This document shows positions 7,291 to 14,676 of a DNA stretch of 25,942 nucleotides, piece by piece. Every line of letters begins with the position of its first letter. Position 1 is the first letter of the stretch. This DNA comes from an uncultured Lachnoclostridium sp. Its GTDB lineage: Bacteria; Bacillota; Clostridia; Lachnospirales; Lachnospiraceae. The notes under the pieces were generated by a model that saw nothing but the letters and a program-made list of their open reading frames with translations, was not told where the DNA came from and did not search any database. The stretch covers positions 1-25,942 of the forward strand of contig CAJMFH010000036.1 of the NCBI GenBank assembly GCA_905212635.1, written 5' to 3'. Position numbers and translations under genes: made by a program.

Positions 7291-7731
7291 ATGACAATAG
7301 AACTTATGAAAAAAATGATGGATGCATGTTATCAGGCGAAGCGGATTCGGGAAATGCTTCCGCCACTTCCGCAGGGGGTCACCTCTTCTTATATTCGATA
7401 TCTGGATATTATTCAACGATTGGAAAGAAAAGGAAGCCAGGTAAAAGTATCGGATCTCAGTGATACGCTGGGGATTCCGCGGCCCGGAGTTACCAGAACG
7501 GTAAAGGAGATGGAAGATAAAGGATGTTTAAAAAAGGAAATCTCTGAAGAAGACAGACGGATCACCTATCTTTTTATTACCGAACAGGGGAAGAAATTGT
7601 CTGAAAAATACAATGAACAGGTTTTTGATGAACTGCTTTCCCTGACGCAGGATATTTCGGAAGAAGATGCGGAATGTACGATTCGGACAATTCACAAGAT
7701 TTACGAAATGATGTCGGAAAGGAGAAAATGA
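7291..7731 (+). CDS. MarR family transcriptional regulator
   Basis: This 146-aa winged-helix repressor has its DNA-binding core at about residues 50-105: KVSDLSDTLGIPRPGVTRTV (recognition helix) and EISEEDRRITYLFITEQGKK (wing with the DRR motif). The flanking helices should form the dimer interface. ATG 7291 follows TTGGAGG. Its stop and the start of the MATE gene are separated by one base, so translation is probably coupled. Operator-like repeats cover its promoter, so it should repress itself and the exporter until an effector, perhaps an exported compound, releases it (inference). Confidence 0.93.
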   Translation: MTIELMKKMMDACYQAKRIREMLPPLPQGVTSSYIRYLDIIQRLERKGSQVKVSDLSDTLGIPRPGVTRTVKEMEDKGCLKKEISEEDRRITYLFITEQGKKLSEKYNEQVFDELLSLTQDISEEDAECTIRTIHKIYEMMSERRK

Positions 7732-7732
7732 G

Positions 7733-9067
7733 ATGAGTGTGGAAAAAAATGATTTTACCAAAGGAAATATTTTACAGAAACTGGTTTGCTTTATGATCCC
7801 TGTTTTAGGCGCATTGGTGCTACAGGCGGCTTATGGAGCGGTGGATCTTCTGGTCGTAGGAAGATTTGGAACGACGTCGGGACTTTCTGCCGTTTCGACG
7901 GGAAGTCAGGTATTGAATCTGGTTACATTTGTGGTAACACAGCTGGCGATGGGAATTACGGTTCTTATCGCCAGATATTTGGGCGAAAAGAAACAGCATA
8001 TGATCGGGTCGGTCATTGGAGGTGCGGTCGTTGTATTTACGATCATATCGGCTATTTTATTTGTGATGATGGTATGTTTTGCCAAGCCGATTTCTATCGC
8101 CATGCAGGCGCCGGATGAGGCGGTACAGTTGACGACAAGTTATGTGAGAATCTGTGGCGGGGGAATCCTTTTTGTCGTGGCGTACAATCTGCTTTCGGCG
8201 ATTTTCCGTGGTCTTGGGGACAGTAAATCGCCGTTGTTGTTTGTGCTGGTTGCGTGCGTAGTCAATATTGTGGGAGATCTCGTATTGGTGGCAGGATTTC
8301 ATTTGGATGCCGCAGGAGCTGCGCTGGCAACCGTATTTGCACAGGCGGTTAGCGTAGTGTGTGCAGTTGTGATTCTGATCAAAAAGAAATTTTCTTTTTC
8401 AATTACGAAAGCGGACATTCGCTGGAACCCGGAATGCCGGAAATTTTTGGCAATTGGTCTGCCGCTGGCACTTCAGGAATTTTTGACACAGCTTTCTTTT
8501 CTGGCATTATGTGCGTTTGTAAACCGATTGGGATTGGAAGCATCATCCGGCTATGGTGTCGCCTGCAAAATCGTAAATTTTGCCATGCTGATCCCAAGTG
8601 CGCTGATGCAGTCCATGGCATCGTTTGTTTCTCAAAATGTAGGAGCGGGAAGACTGGACAGAGCGAAAAAAGCGATGTATACTGGTATTGGTGTCGGCAT
8701 GGCTGTGGGCTGTCTCGTCTTTGGACTTATTTTGCTGAAGGGAGATATGTTGGCAGGATTTTTCTCAACCGATGCGGGCGTTGTCGGCAAAGGATTTGAA
8801 TATCTGAAAGGATTTGCACCGGAAACGATAGTGACCGCGATTATGTTTAGCATGGTCGGATATTTTAATGGAAATAATAAAACGGTATGGGTTATGATAC
8901 AGGGCTTGATCCAGACCCTTCTTGTACGTCTGCCATTTGCCTATTTTATGAGTATCCAGCCAAATGCAAGTCTGACAAAAATTGGGTTGGCGGCACCGGT
9001 TTCTACGATGGTAGGAATTATTTTAAATGTTTCATTTTATCTGTATTTGAAGCAAAAAGCTGAATAG
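7733..9067 (+). CDS. MATE family efflux transporter
   Basis: This 444-aa integral membrane protein has about twelve hydrophobic segments and the two-repeat MATE plan. The N-terminal block contains MIPVLGALVLQAAYGAVDLL and the AVSTGSQ region, followed by ITVLIARYLGEKKQ. The second repeat has GLPLALQEFLTQLSFLALC and MASFVSQNVGAGRLDRAKKA. Members export cationic drugs, flavins or metabolites in exchange for Na+ or H+. It is coupled to the marR gene (one-base gap, ribosome binding site AAGGAG inside the marR end), so it is probably the repressor's main target. Length is normal. Substrate not readable. Confidence 0.95.
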   Translation: MSVEKNDFTKGNILQKLVCFMIPVLGALVLQAAYGAVDLLVVGRFGTTSGLSAVSTGSQVLNLVTFVVTQLAMGITVLIARYLGEKKQHMIGSVIGGAVVVFTIISAILFVMMVCFAKPISIAMQAPDEAVQLTTSYVRICGGGILFVVAYNLLSAIFRGLGDSKSPLLFVLVACVVNIVGDLVLVAGFHLDAAGAALATVFAQAVSVVCAVVILIKKKFSFSITKADIRWNPECRKFLAIGLPLALQEFLTQLSFLALCAFVNRLGLEASSGYGVACKIVNFAMLIPSALMQSMASFVSQNVGAGRLDRAKKAMYTGIGVGMAVGCLVFGLILLKGDMLAGFFSTDAGVVGKGFEYLKGFAPETIVTAIMFSMVGYFNGNNKTVWVMIQGLIQTLLVRLPFAYFMSIQPNASLTKIGLAAPVSTMVGIILNVSFYLYLKQKAE

Positions 9068-9098
9068 TTACGCGAAAAGATAAATAAGGAGAACGAAT

Positions 9099-9647
9099 AT
9101 GCTATACATTATGCGTCATGGGAAGACGGATTGGAATGCAAAGCACAAATTGCAGGGACATGCGGATATTCCGCTCAATGAGGAAGGCAGAGAGATGGCG
9201 GAGAAAGCCAGAGAAGAGTACGAGGGACCTGCGTTTGATGTTTGCTACTGCTCACCGCTTGTGCGCGCGAAAGAGACAGCGGAGATTTTTTTGAAGGGAA
9301 CGCACACGCCAATTATAGCGGATCCGCGTTTGATTGAGATGAGCTTTGGTGTGTATGAAGGAATTGAAAATAGTTTTCAGATCCCGGACTGCCCGATCAA
9401 TGAGCTGTTTTATGATCCGGAACATTATGAACCGGTGAAAGACGGCGAAAGTCTGCAAGAGTTGTTTGCCAGAACGGGGCAGTTTTTGAAAGAAGTGATC
9501 GAGCCATTGATGAAGGAAGAAAAAAATGTGCTGATCGTAGGCCATGGCGCGATGAATGCAAGTATTATCGGGCGGATTCGAAAGACACCATTGAAGGATT
9601 TCTGGGATGATCTTGGAAAAAACTGTGAATTGAAACGATTGCTGTAA
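9099..9647 (+). CDS. Histidine phosphatase (phosphoglycerate mutase-like)
   Basis: This 182-aa cytosolic enzyme has the catalytic RHG motif in MLYIMRHGKTDWN (His7 is phosphorylated), the YCSPLVRAKETAEI motif (about residues 48-61), an acidic residue in LIEMSFGVYEG (about 75) and the second catalytic His in VGHGAMNAS (about 148). The short length and lack of mutase insertions suggest a broad phosphatase of the CobC/GpmB kind rather than a glycolytic mutase. The ribosome binding site is AAGGAG. It lies 31 bases behind the MATE gene in the same direction, so it is probably in the same operon. Physiological substrate unknown. Confidence 0.92.
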   Translation: MLYIMRHGKTDWNAKHKLQGHADIPLNEEGREMAEKAREEYEGPAFDVCYCSPLVRAKETAEIFLKGTHTPIIADPRLIEMSFGVYEGIENSFQIPDCPINELFYDPEHYEPVKDGESLQELFARTGQFLKEVIEPLMKEEKNVLIVGHGAMNASIIGRIRKTPLKDFWDDLGKNCELKRLL

Positions 9648-9679
9648 GAAGAAATTACAGACAGGAAAGAGAGGCACAT

Positions 9680-10279
9680 ATGACGATTTCAGAATGTATG
9701 GAACAACGTAGAAGTATACGTAAATATACCGAGCAAAAGGTGGAAAGAGAGAAGATTGAAGAAGTGCTGCGGGCGGCACTTCTTGCACCATCCGGCAAAA
9801 ACAGGCAGCCGTGGAAATATCTTGTGTATCAGGGCGAAGAAAAGGAAAAATTATTAGATGAGATGGAAAAGGGTCTAAACCGTGAAAAACACGGAGAAGC
9901 ATTGTTGCCGGAGTCGCGTCACGGACTTCCGAGTGCATTTCATACATTGCGTATTATGCGGCAGGCACCGGTTCTTATCCTTGTGTTAAATACCAATGCC
10001 AAATCGCCATTTGAGGATATTGAGACGGACAAGCGGTTGTCTGAGATCTGCGATTCACTGTCAATCGGGGCATCCATTCAAAATATGTTGCTGCGTGCGA
10101 CGGAATTGGGATTAGGATCGTTATGGATTGGAAATACTTGTTTTGCTTATACGGAAATCGTGGATTATCTGAAGACCGAAGATCAGCTGGCCGGGGCGGT
10201 ATCGATTGGTTATGCGGCGGAAAGTCCGGCAGCAAGGCCGCGGAAGGACTGGGAAGAAGTGGTAGAATTTCGAATGTGA
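9680..10279 (+). CDS. Nitroreductase family protein
   Basis: This 199-aa flavoprotein is likely an FMN-dependent NAD(P)H oxidoreductase. The N-terminal phosphate-binding motif RRSIRKYTEQKVEREKIEEV (about residues 10-29) and APSGKNRQPWKYLVY (about 36-50) are the family signature. SIGASIQNMLLRATELGLGS (about 126-145) is the central helix, and the C-terminus has a basic stretch RPRKDWEEVV. The ribosome binding site is GGAAAGAGAGG. It is the last gene of the marR-MATE run and is followed by a bidirectional terminator. A role in detoxifying electrophiles alongside the exporter is possible but is inference. Confidence 0.92.
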   Translation: MTISECMEQRRSIRKYTEQKVEREKIEEVLRAALLAPSGKNRQPWKYLVYQGEEKEKLLDEMEKGLNREKHGEALLPESRHGLPSAFHTLRIMRQAPVLILVLNTNAKSPFEDIETDKRLSEICDSLSIGASIQNMLLRATELGLGSLWIGNTCFAYTEIVDYLKTEDQLAGAVSIGYAAESPAARPRKDWEEVVEFRM

Positions 10280-10309
10280 AAGAGTGGGTGTCCTAAATAA
10301 TTACGACAT

Positions 10310-10353
10310 AAAAAAAGAAGCAAGGAACTCAGAGGAGTTTACCTTGCTTCTTT
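10310..10353. terminator. Bidirectional terminator
   Basis: The stem AAAGAAGCAAGG (10314-10325) pairs with CCTTGCTTCTTT (10342-10353), with an additional AACTC/GAGTT pairing inside. A-rich sequence on the left gives a T tract in the minus direction, and TTT follows on the right. It serves the nitroreductase (+) and the L,D-transpeptidase (-). Confidence 0.85.
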
Positions 10354-10363
10354 CGATTTCGGA

Positions 10364-12445
10364 TTAGTAACCTACTTTGACACCTTTTTTCGTCATGTAG
10401 CCGCTGATTCTCTTTGCTTTATAATCTGCTTTTTTGCGTGAATCCGGTACGGCAGGGTCAGTAGGGTCATAGTTTACATTGGAAGTGATCGTCGGTGCTT
10501 TGCCGAGAGGTCCCGGTTTCTTGGAATTACCTTTGTTTACTTTAACGGTATTTCCGGTAGATGTGTAATCGTAAATCCACTTAGCATCGGCAACGGTCAT
10601 TCGGATACATCCTGCGGAAGCAGGAGAACCAAGGCGGTTAAATGTGCTTGCAGGAAGTGAATAATGCGACTGTGCGCCGACTGCAATTGCATGGAAATAT
10701 ACATTTCCTACAAAATGGGTAGCCCAGCGTGCGTAAACGGTACTTCCGTCAGGCTCGTGCATCGGTTTCAATGTGTATTTTACAGACTGTCCATTCGTGC
10801 AGATGGTGTATGTTCCCAATGGGGTGTAGGAAGAATGCTCATGCAGTCCGCTTGTTCCGGCATTGGTCCAGGTGTCTGCACCAACGGAAACCGAACATGT
10901 CTTAACAGGAATATCGTATTTGCCGGTCTCTTCATTATAATAGTAAATGGTTACGGCGCTGGCTGCGCGGTTGATTTCAATATAAAATTTGTTCGTATTG
11001 CTTGAACTGCTCTTTTCCAAATTCAGGATCTTAGTCAGATCCGTCTGTTTTACATTATTTACATAATAGAATTTGTACTTTTTGCCGGCATATTTTTCAT
11101 AGAACCAGCCGTTTTTACCAAGGTCTTTTTTGCGAAGGCGATAGGTCTCTTCGTTCATGTATACTTTTTTACCCCAGGCAGTGTAAGCATAAACGACCAA
11201 TTTGAATTTTCCTTTGTCTTCGTTTGCTACATTAATGGAAATATTTTTTTTGCCTGCTTTTGGTTTCATTTCATAGACACCCTGTTTTTTTGCTTTGGAA
11301 CCGTTCATTTTATAAAGAACAAATTGCAGTTTTTTGATATTTCCGGGAACGTATACATTTTTCAGTGTATAATTACATTTGGCATTGCTTTTTTTGGTGA
11401 CAGAAAGGGTGCCGTTCTGCACCATGATGTCAGCAACAGCGGGGGCGTTGAGAAGAACGGCCTTTCCTTTTACATCCGTTATCGTTGCCTTGATCGTGTA
11501 ATTGTCAAATTTGTACTTTAATTTTTTGAGTGAAACTTCGGCGTAGTAAATTTTTCCGGATTTTTTCGATGTGGCAGTGACCGCAGCCACTTTCTTGCCC
11601 TGACTGTCATAAATGCGGTATTTTACTTTGTTTACGCCGTATACATTTTTAAGCCCCGTAAGGGTGATGCCGAATTTCTGCTTTTTCTCAAGGGCAGCAG
11701 TTTTGGTTACTTCGAAAGAAGTCCAGGTTGGCTCAACGTTGTAAGTTGTTTTCGCCAGCGTCGTTGTTGCACCATTGGCTGATTCAAAGACCAGTTTTGC
11801 GTTCCAGTTTCCATATGTATTTGCCGTGCCGGCAAGAGAAGCCGTAGCTGTCATGCCGCCTTCGGTATAAGCAGTTTTTGCCAAAATGACAGAAGCCGTA
11901 GATTCGTCGCTTCCTTCCGGCCATGCTGCAACATAGACGGATTTGTTTGTTCCCGGGATCAGAACCGTATCGGCTGCATCGGTATTGCTGATGGTCACAG
12001 TGCGGGAAAGTGCACTGGATGTTCCGTCTATTTTAACAGCAAAATGCGTATCATGAATGGAATAATCCAGCTCCCCGAGAGTAATCGTCTGATCTCCCAC
12101 TTTTGCTTTTGTAGTAAAAACGGAATATTCATTGTTCAATGCTTCCAATGAGATCTCTCCGGTGTATGTCCCATTGACACAATTTGTCTGCGTCAGGGAA
12201 ATCTCCTGTTTCAGAACTTCTTTGCTGTCGCTCTTGCGTTCTACAATCAGAGTGAACGAAGAAGTTTTGTCCGGCTCAAGTCCTTTTAAGGTATATGCAC
12301 TTTTTCCGGTCGCACGGTCAACGGAAATCGTTGATGTGACCTCGGCAGCCTGCACAGTCGCAGGAGAAAGCGCAAACATACAAAAGAACAAGGCGCATAT
12401 TGTAAAAATGAGCTTGCTTATATTTGCTTTTGTTTTCATTTTCAA
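10364..12445 (-). CDS. Large secreted L,D-transpeptidase (YkuD) with N-terminal repeat region
   Basis: This 693-aa exported enzyme has a signal peptide at about residues 1-33 (LIFTICALFFCMFALSPATV, then QAA). Residues 34-470 are beta-rich segments, probably Ig-like repeats that hold it in the wall. The YkuD domain lies at about 485-640. It contains YFHAIAVG (His585), SHYSLPASTFNRLGSP and SAGCIRM with the nucleophile Cys613. YkuD enzymes make 3-3 peptidoglycan cross-links or attach proteins to meso-diaminopimelate. The usual SHGC is SAGC here; the upstream His and the Cys are kept, so activity is likely. The ribosome binding site is GGAGG seven bases ahead of the start. Its C-terminal tail (KKPGPLGK..., YDPTDP) is shared with the smaller enzyme at 16309, so they are paralogues. 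Confidence 0.92.
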   Translation of the reverse strand: MKMKTKANISKLIFTICALFFCMFALSPATVQAAEVTSTISVDRATGKSAYTLKGLEPDKTSSFTLIVERKSDSKEVLKQEISLTQTNCVNGTYTGEISLEALNNEYSVFTTKAKVGDQTITLGELDYSIHDTHFAVKIDGTSSALSRTVTISNTDAADTVLIPGTNKSVYVAAWPEGSDESTASVILAKTAYTEGGMTATASLAGTANTYGNWNAKLVFESANGATTTLAKTTYNVEPTWTSFEVTKTAALEKKQKFGITLTGLKNVYGVNKVKYRIYDSQGKKVAAVTATSKKSGKIYYAEVSLKKLKYKFDNYTIKATITDVKGKAVLLNAPAVADIMVQNGTLSVTKKSNAKCNYTLKNVYVPGNIKKLQFVLYKMNGSKAKKQGVYEMKPKAGKKNISINVANEDKGKFKLVVYAYTAWGKKVYMNEETYRLRKKDLGKNGWFYEKYAGKKYKFYYVNNVKQTDLTKILNLEKSSSSNTNKFYIEINRAASAVTIYYYNEETGKYDIPVKTCSVSVGADTWTNAGTSGLHEHSSYTPLGTYTICTNGQSVKYTLKPMHEPDGSTVYARWATHFVGNVYFHAIAVGAQSHYSLPASTFNRLGSPASAGCIRMTVADAKWIYDYTSTGNTVKVNKGNSKKPGPLGKAPTITSNVNYDPTDPAVPDSRKKADYKAKRISGYMTKKGVKVGY

Positions 12446-12530
12446 CCTCCATATAAATGTTTTGTTTTGCGGATTGGCATAAAGTCGTCCGCTTTCCTAT
12501 TTTCCCATGTTTTTCTTGTTTTGTCAATCA
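12446..12530 (-). promoter_or_regulatory. Leader and possible promoter of the minus-strand L,D-transpeptidase
   Basis: Read on the minus strand, TTGACA (plus 12522-12527) is followed by an A-rich tract with only a weak -10 (AAAATA, 18 bases on). Farther down are GCGGA and TCCGC, which can form a small hairpin before the ribosome binding site. The promoter is tentative. Confidence 0.4.
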
Positions 12531-12575
12531 AAATGCGGAACTTGAAAAAATATAAAAATTATTTCAAAAAAATGC

Positions 12576-12604
12576 TTGCATTCTAAAGAAAAGTATGGTA
12601 GTAT
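12576..12604 (+). promoter_or_regulatory. tRNA-Glu promoter
   Basis: TTGCAT (12576-12581), 17 bases, TAGTAT (12599-12604), about 38 bases ahead of the tRNA. Confidence 0.75.
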
Positions 12605-12641
12605 ATTTGATGTCGGTTCGCAGAAGCGCGAGACCGAATCT

Positions 12642-12713
12642 GGCTCCTTGGTCAAGCGGTTAAGACATCGCCCTTTCACGGCGGTAACACGGGTTCGATT
12701 CCCGTAGGAGTCA
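12642..12713 (+). tRNA. tRNA-Glu (TTC)
   Basis: Complete 72-nt cloverleaf: acceptor GGCTCCT (12642-12648) with AGGAGTC (12706-12712), discriminator A12713, anticodon arm TCGCC-CTTTCAC-GGCGG (TTC), T arm ACGGG-TTCGATT-CCCGT. CCA is not encoded. Confidence 0.96.
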
Positions 12714-12720
12714 TTGTTTG

Positions 12721-12809
12721 TGGTAAGAGGGGACCCGCTTGCGGGAGGATTCCTTATCATGTACACACTCAGATAAGAGGGGACCCGCTTGCGGGGAGAT
12801 TTCTTATCT
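12721..12809 (+). repeat. Two tandem conserved hairpins between tRNA genes
   Basis: Two 39-base copies start 50 bases apart (12721-12759 and 12771-12809). Each has an outer 7-bp stem (TGGTAAG/CTTATCA in the first, AGATAAG/CTTATCT in the second), an identical purine-rich strand AGGGGA, an inner CCCG-CTTG-CGGG hairpin and a variable GA-rich strand. The outer stems differ by paired changes, which suggests selection for structure. There is no T tract, so they are not simple terminators. Function unknown. Confidence 0.75.
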
Positions 12810-12833
12810 GAAAAACATTATATCGAAAAAATG

Positions 12834-12862
12834 TTGCATAAATGTGACAGCAATGATATAAT
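12834..12862 (+). promoter_or_regulatory. tRNA-Cys promoter
   Basis: TTGCAT (12834-12839), 17 bases, perfect TATAAT (12857-12862). The tRNA starts 12 bases after the -10 box, so its 5' leader is very short. Confidence 0.85.
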
Positions 12863-12873
12863 ATATTATATAT

Positions 12874-12944
12874 GGCGACATAGCCAAGTGGTAAGGCATG
12901 GGTCTGCAACACCCTGATCACCAGTTCAAATCTGGTTGTCGCCT
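12874..12944 (+). tRNA. tRNA-Cys (GCA)
   Basis: Complete 71-nt tRNA: acceptor GGCGACA (12874-12880) with TGTCGCC (12937-12943), discriminator T12944 as expected for Cys, anticodon loop CTGCAAC (GCA), T arm CCAG-TTCAAAT-CTGG. CCA is not encoded. Confidence 0.95.
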
Positions 12945-12950
12945 TGAATG

Positions 12951-12985
12951 AACCGAGTAACTTAGGTTACTCGGTTTTTTCTTTT
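12951..12985 (+). terminator. Terminator of tRNA-Cys
   Basis: Perfect 11-bp stem AACCGAGTAAC/GTTACTCGGTT (12951-12961, 12966-12976) with loop TTAG, followed by TTTT and TTTCTTTT-like sequence. Confidence 0.9.
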
Positions 12986-12986
12986 C

Positions 12987-13197
12987 TGTAATTACTTTCT
13001 GTATGGATTCGTTTTGCACAGCTGTGTTTGAATAATGTACTTCAAGTTCAAAATTTTTGATAATATCCAATCCGTTATAATAGGAAAAGTGTGTGTAATC
13101 GGCATCAGGCGAAAGATGAAATTCCTTCAGTCGTTTATAAAGTTTGTCAGGTAAACCGCCTGTAAAATAGATGATATTGCAGGTACTGCATTTTTAG
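12987..13197 (-). pseudogene. Decayed minus-strand coding remnant beside tRNA-Cys
   Basis: On the minus strand a frame of about 65 codons reads CNIIYFTGGLPDKLYKRLKE, then FHLSPDADYTHFSYYNGLDI and IKNFELEVHYSNTAVQNESI. This is clearly protein-like, with a glycine-rich turn and conserved-looking aromatic patches. The frame hits a stop (TAA) just upstream and contains no ATG, GTG or TTG with a ribosome binding site. At its other end it runs without its own stop into the tRNA-Cys terminator. So it is a gene fragment cut at both ends. I do not recognise the family. Its place right at the 3' side of a tRNA suggests a relic of an element once integrated there (inference). Confidence 0.45.
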
Positions 13198-13237
13198 AAA
13201 GCAGTCTCGGGAGAATCATTGAAATAATTGAGTCATG

Positions 13238-13283
13238 ATCGCTTCAAAATTGTTTTAAAATCGCTTCAAAATCACGTCAAAAA
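13238..13283 (+). promoter_or_regulatory. Phased direct repeats upstream of the AlbA_2 gene
   Basis: ATCGCTTCAAAAT occurs at 13238-13250 and 13260-13272, and a related ATCACGTCAAAAA at 13271-13283. The spacings are 22 and 11 bases, two turns and one turn of the helix. They end four bases before the -35 box, so they are likely a cooperative regulator site. Confidence 0.6.
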
Positions 13284-13286
13284 CTA

Positions 13287-13315
13287 TTGACAAAATTGAA
13301 TTGATTTAATATAAT
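13287..13315 (+). promoter_or_regulatory. Promoter of the AlbA_2 gene
   Basis: Consensus TTGACA (13287-13292), 17 bases, TATAAT (13310-13315). Confidence 0.85.
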
Positions 13316-13344
13316 GATAAAAATAAAACTCAGGGGATGGTAAA

Positions 13345-14670
13345 ATGGATTTTCATGAAAGCGAATTGGTAGAATTGAAAGGAATTGTGGTGGAGGATGT
13401 TAAGAAGGAAATTATTGCGTTTGCTAATTGTGATGGGGGAAAGTTATATATAGGGATTCAGGATGATGGACAAATAATTGGGGTTGAAGATGCGGATGCT
13501 GTCGCATTACAAATCAGCAATATGGTCAGAGATGCTATTAAACCGGATTTGACGATGTTTCTTCATTATGAAACGCTTAAAGAAAATGGGGAAGAGGTTG
13601 TTTGCGTGAATGTGCAGCGAGGAACAGAGCGGCCGTATTATATAGCTAAAAAAGGGATGCGTCCGGAAGGTGTGTATGTTCGCCAAGGGTATTCTTCCGT
13701 TCCGGCTACAGATACGGCGATTCGGCGGATGATAAAAGAGACAGATGGGGATCATTTTGAAGATATGCGCAGTTTGAATCAAGATCTTACTTTTGAAGCG
13801 GTGAAAAGGGAATTTTCGAGTCGGCAGATGGAATTTGGTGTGCAGCAGATGCGGACTTTGAAATTGATGGACAAAGAGGGGATTTATAGTAATCTGGCTC
13901 TGCTTTTATCAGATCAATGCGTTCATACAATTAAAGTGGCTGTTTTTCAAGGGACAGATCAAAATGTTTTTAAAGATCGACGAGAATTTACCGGGTCGAT
14001 TTTGAAGCAAATGAAGGAAGTGTATGATTATATTGATATTCATAATCAGACGCATGCTACAATAGAAAAGTTATTGCGGGTTGAGATTAGAGATTATCCG
14101 GAAATTGCAGTGAGAGAAGCATTGCTGAATCTTATTGTTCATAGAGAATATTCATTTCATGCCAGTGGATTAATCAGTATATTTGACGATAGAATAGAAT
14201 TTGTTTCTGTTGGTGGGCTTGTGCCGGGGGTTGAGCTGGAAGATGTTATGGTGGGGATTTCAGTATGTAGAAATGAAGAACTGGCAGATGTGTTTTATCG
14301 TTTACATTTGATTGAGGCATATGGCACAGGATTGACTAAGGTTATGAATGCCTATAAAAATACAGATAAAAAACCTGTAATTGAAACGACAAGGAATACG
14401 TTTAAGATTATTTTACCAAATATAAATACAGGGTATGAAAATAAAGAAAATGAAGAGATAGAGATAGAAGAGATAAGAATCCTCAACGGAACAGAACGGC
14501 GAGTGCTGGAATATGCAAAAAGGTATCAGGCAATTACCAAAAAAGATGTAGCGAATCTACTTGGAGTAAGCGAATCTACTGCGTTGCGGAAAATCAAGAA
14601 ATTGGTAAAGGATAAACTTCTTACGCAGTGTGGAAAAGCAAGAAGTACCTATTATACGCTTACCAAGTAG
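13345..14670 (+). CDS. AlbA_2 / Schlafen-like ATP-binding transcriptional regulator
   Basis: This 441-aa protein has three parts. An N-terminal AlbA_2 domain (about residues 1-130) carries ESELVELK, IIAFANCDGGKLYIGIQDDG and a late GMRPEGVYVRQGYSSVPA. A GHKL-type ATP-binding region (about 225-360) carries AVREALLNLIVHREYS, ISIFDDRIEFVSVGG and AYGTGLTKVMNAY. A C-terminal winged helix (about 385-441) carries ITKKDVANLLGVSESTALRK. This is the usual plan of the AlbA_2-HATPase_c_4-wHTH family, thought to act as DNA-binding regulators or stress or defence factors. The start is ATG 13345 behind GGGATGG. It ends six bases from the convergent dedA-like gene, with no terminator between. Autoregulation through the phased repeats is plausible. 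Confidence 0.9.
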   Translation: MDFHESELVELKGIVVEDVKKEIIAFANCDGGKLYIGIQDDGQIIGVEDADAVALQISNMVRDAIKPDLTMFLHYETLKENGEEVVCVNVQRGTERPYYIAKKGMRPEGVYVRQGYSSVPATDTAIRRMIKETDGDHFEDMRSLNQDLTFEAVKREFSSRQMEFGVQQMRTLKLMDKEGIYSNLALLLSDQCVHTIKVAVFQGTDQNVFKDRREFTGSILKQMKEVYDYIDIHNQTHATIEKLLRVEIRDYPEIAVREALLNLIVHREYSFHASGLISIFDDRIEFVSVGGLVPGVELEDVMVGISVCRNEELADVFYRLHLIEAYGTGLTKVMNAYKNTDKKPVIETTRNTFKIILPNINTGYENKENEEIEIEEIRILNGTERRVLEYAKRYQAITKKDVANLLGVSESTALRKIKKLVKDKLLTQCGKARSTYYTLTK

Positions 14671-14676
14671 GTGCCG

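Noticed and set aside
12524..12766. Minus-strand 80-aa reading frame
   Set aside because: It is the antisense of tRNA-Glu and its flanks; the stretch GNRTRVTAVKGRCLNRLTKE is a familiar false translation of this tRNA.
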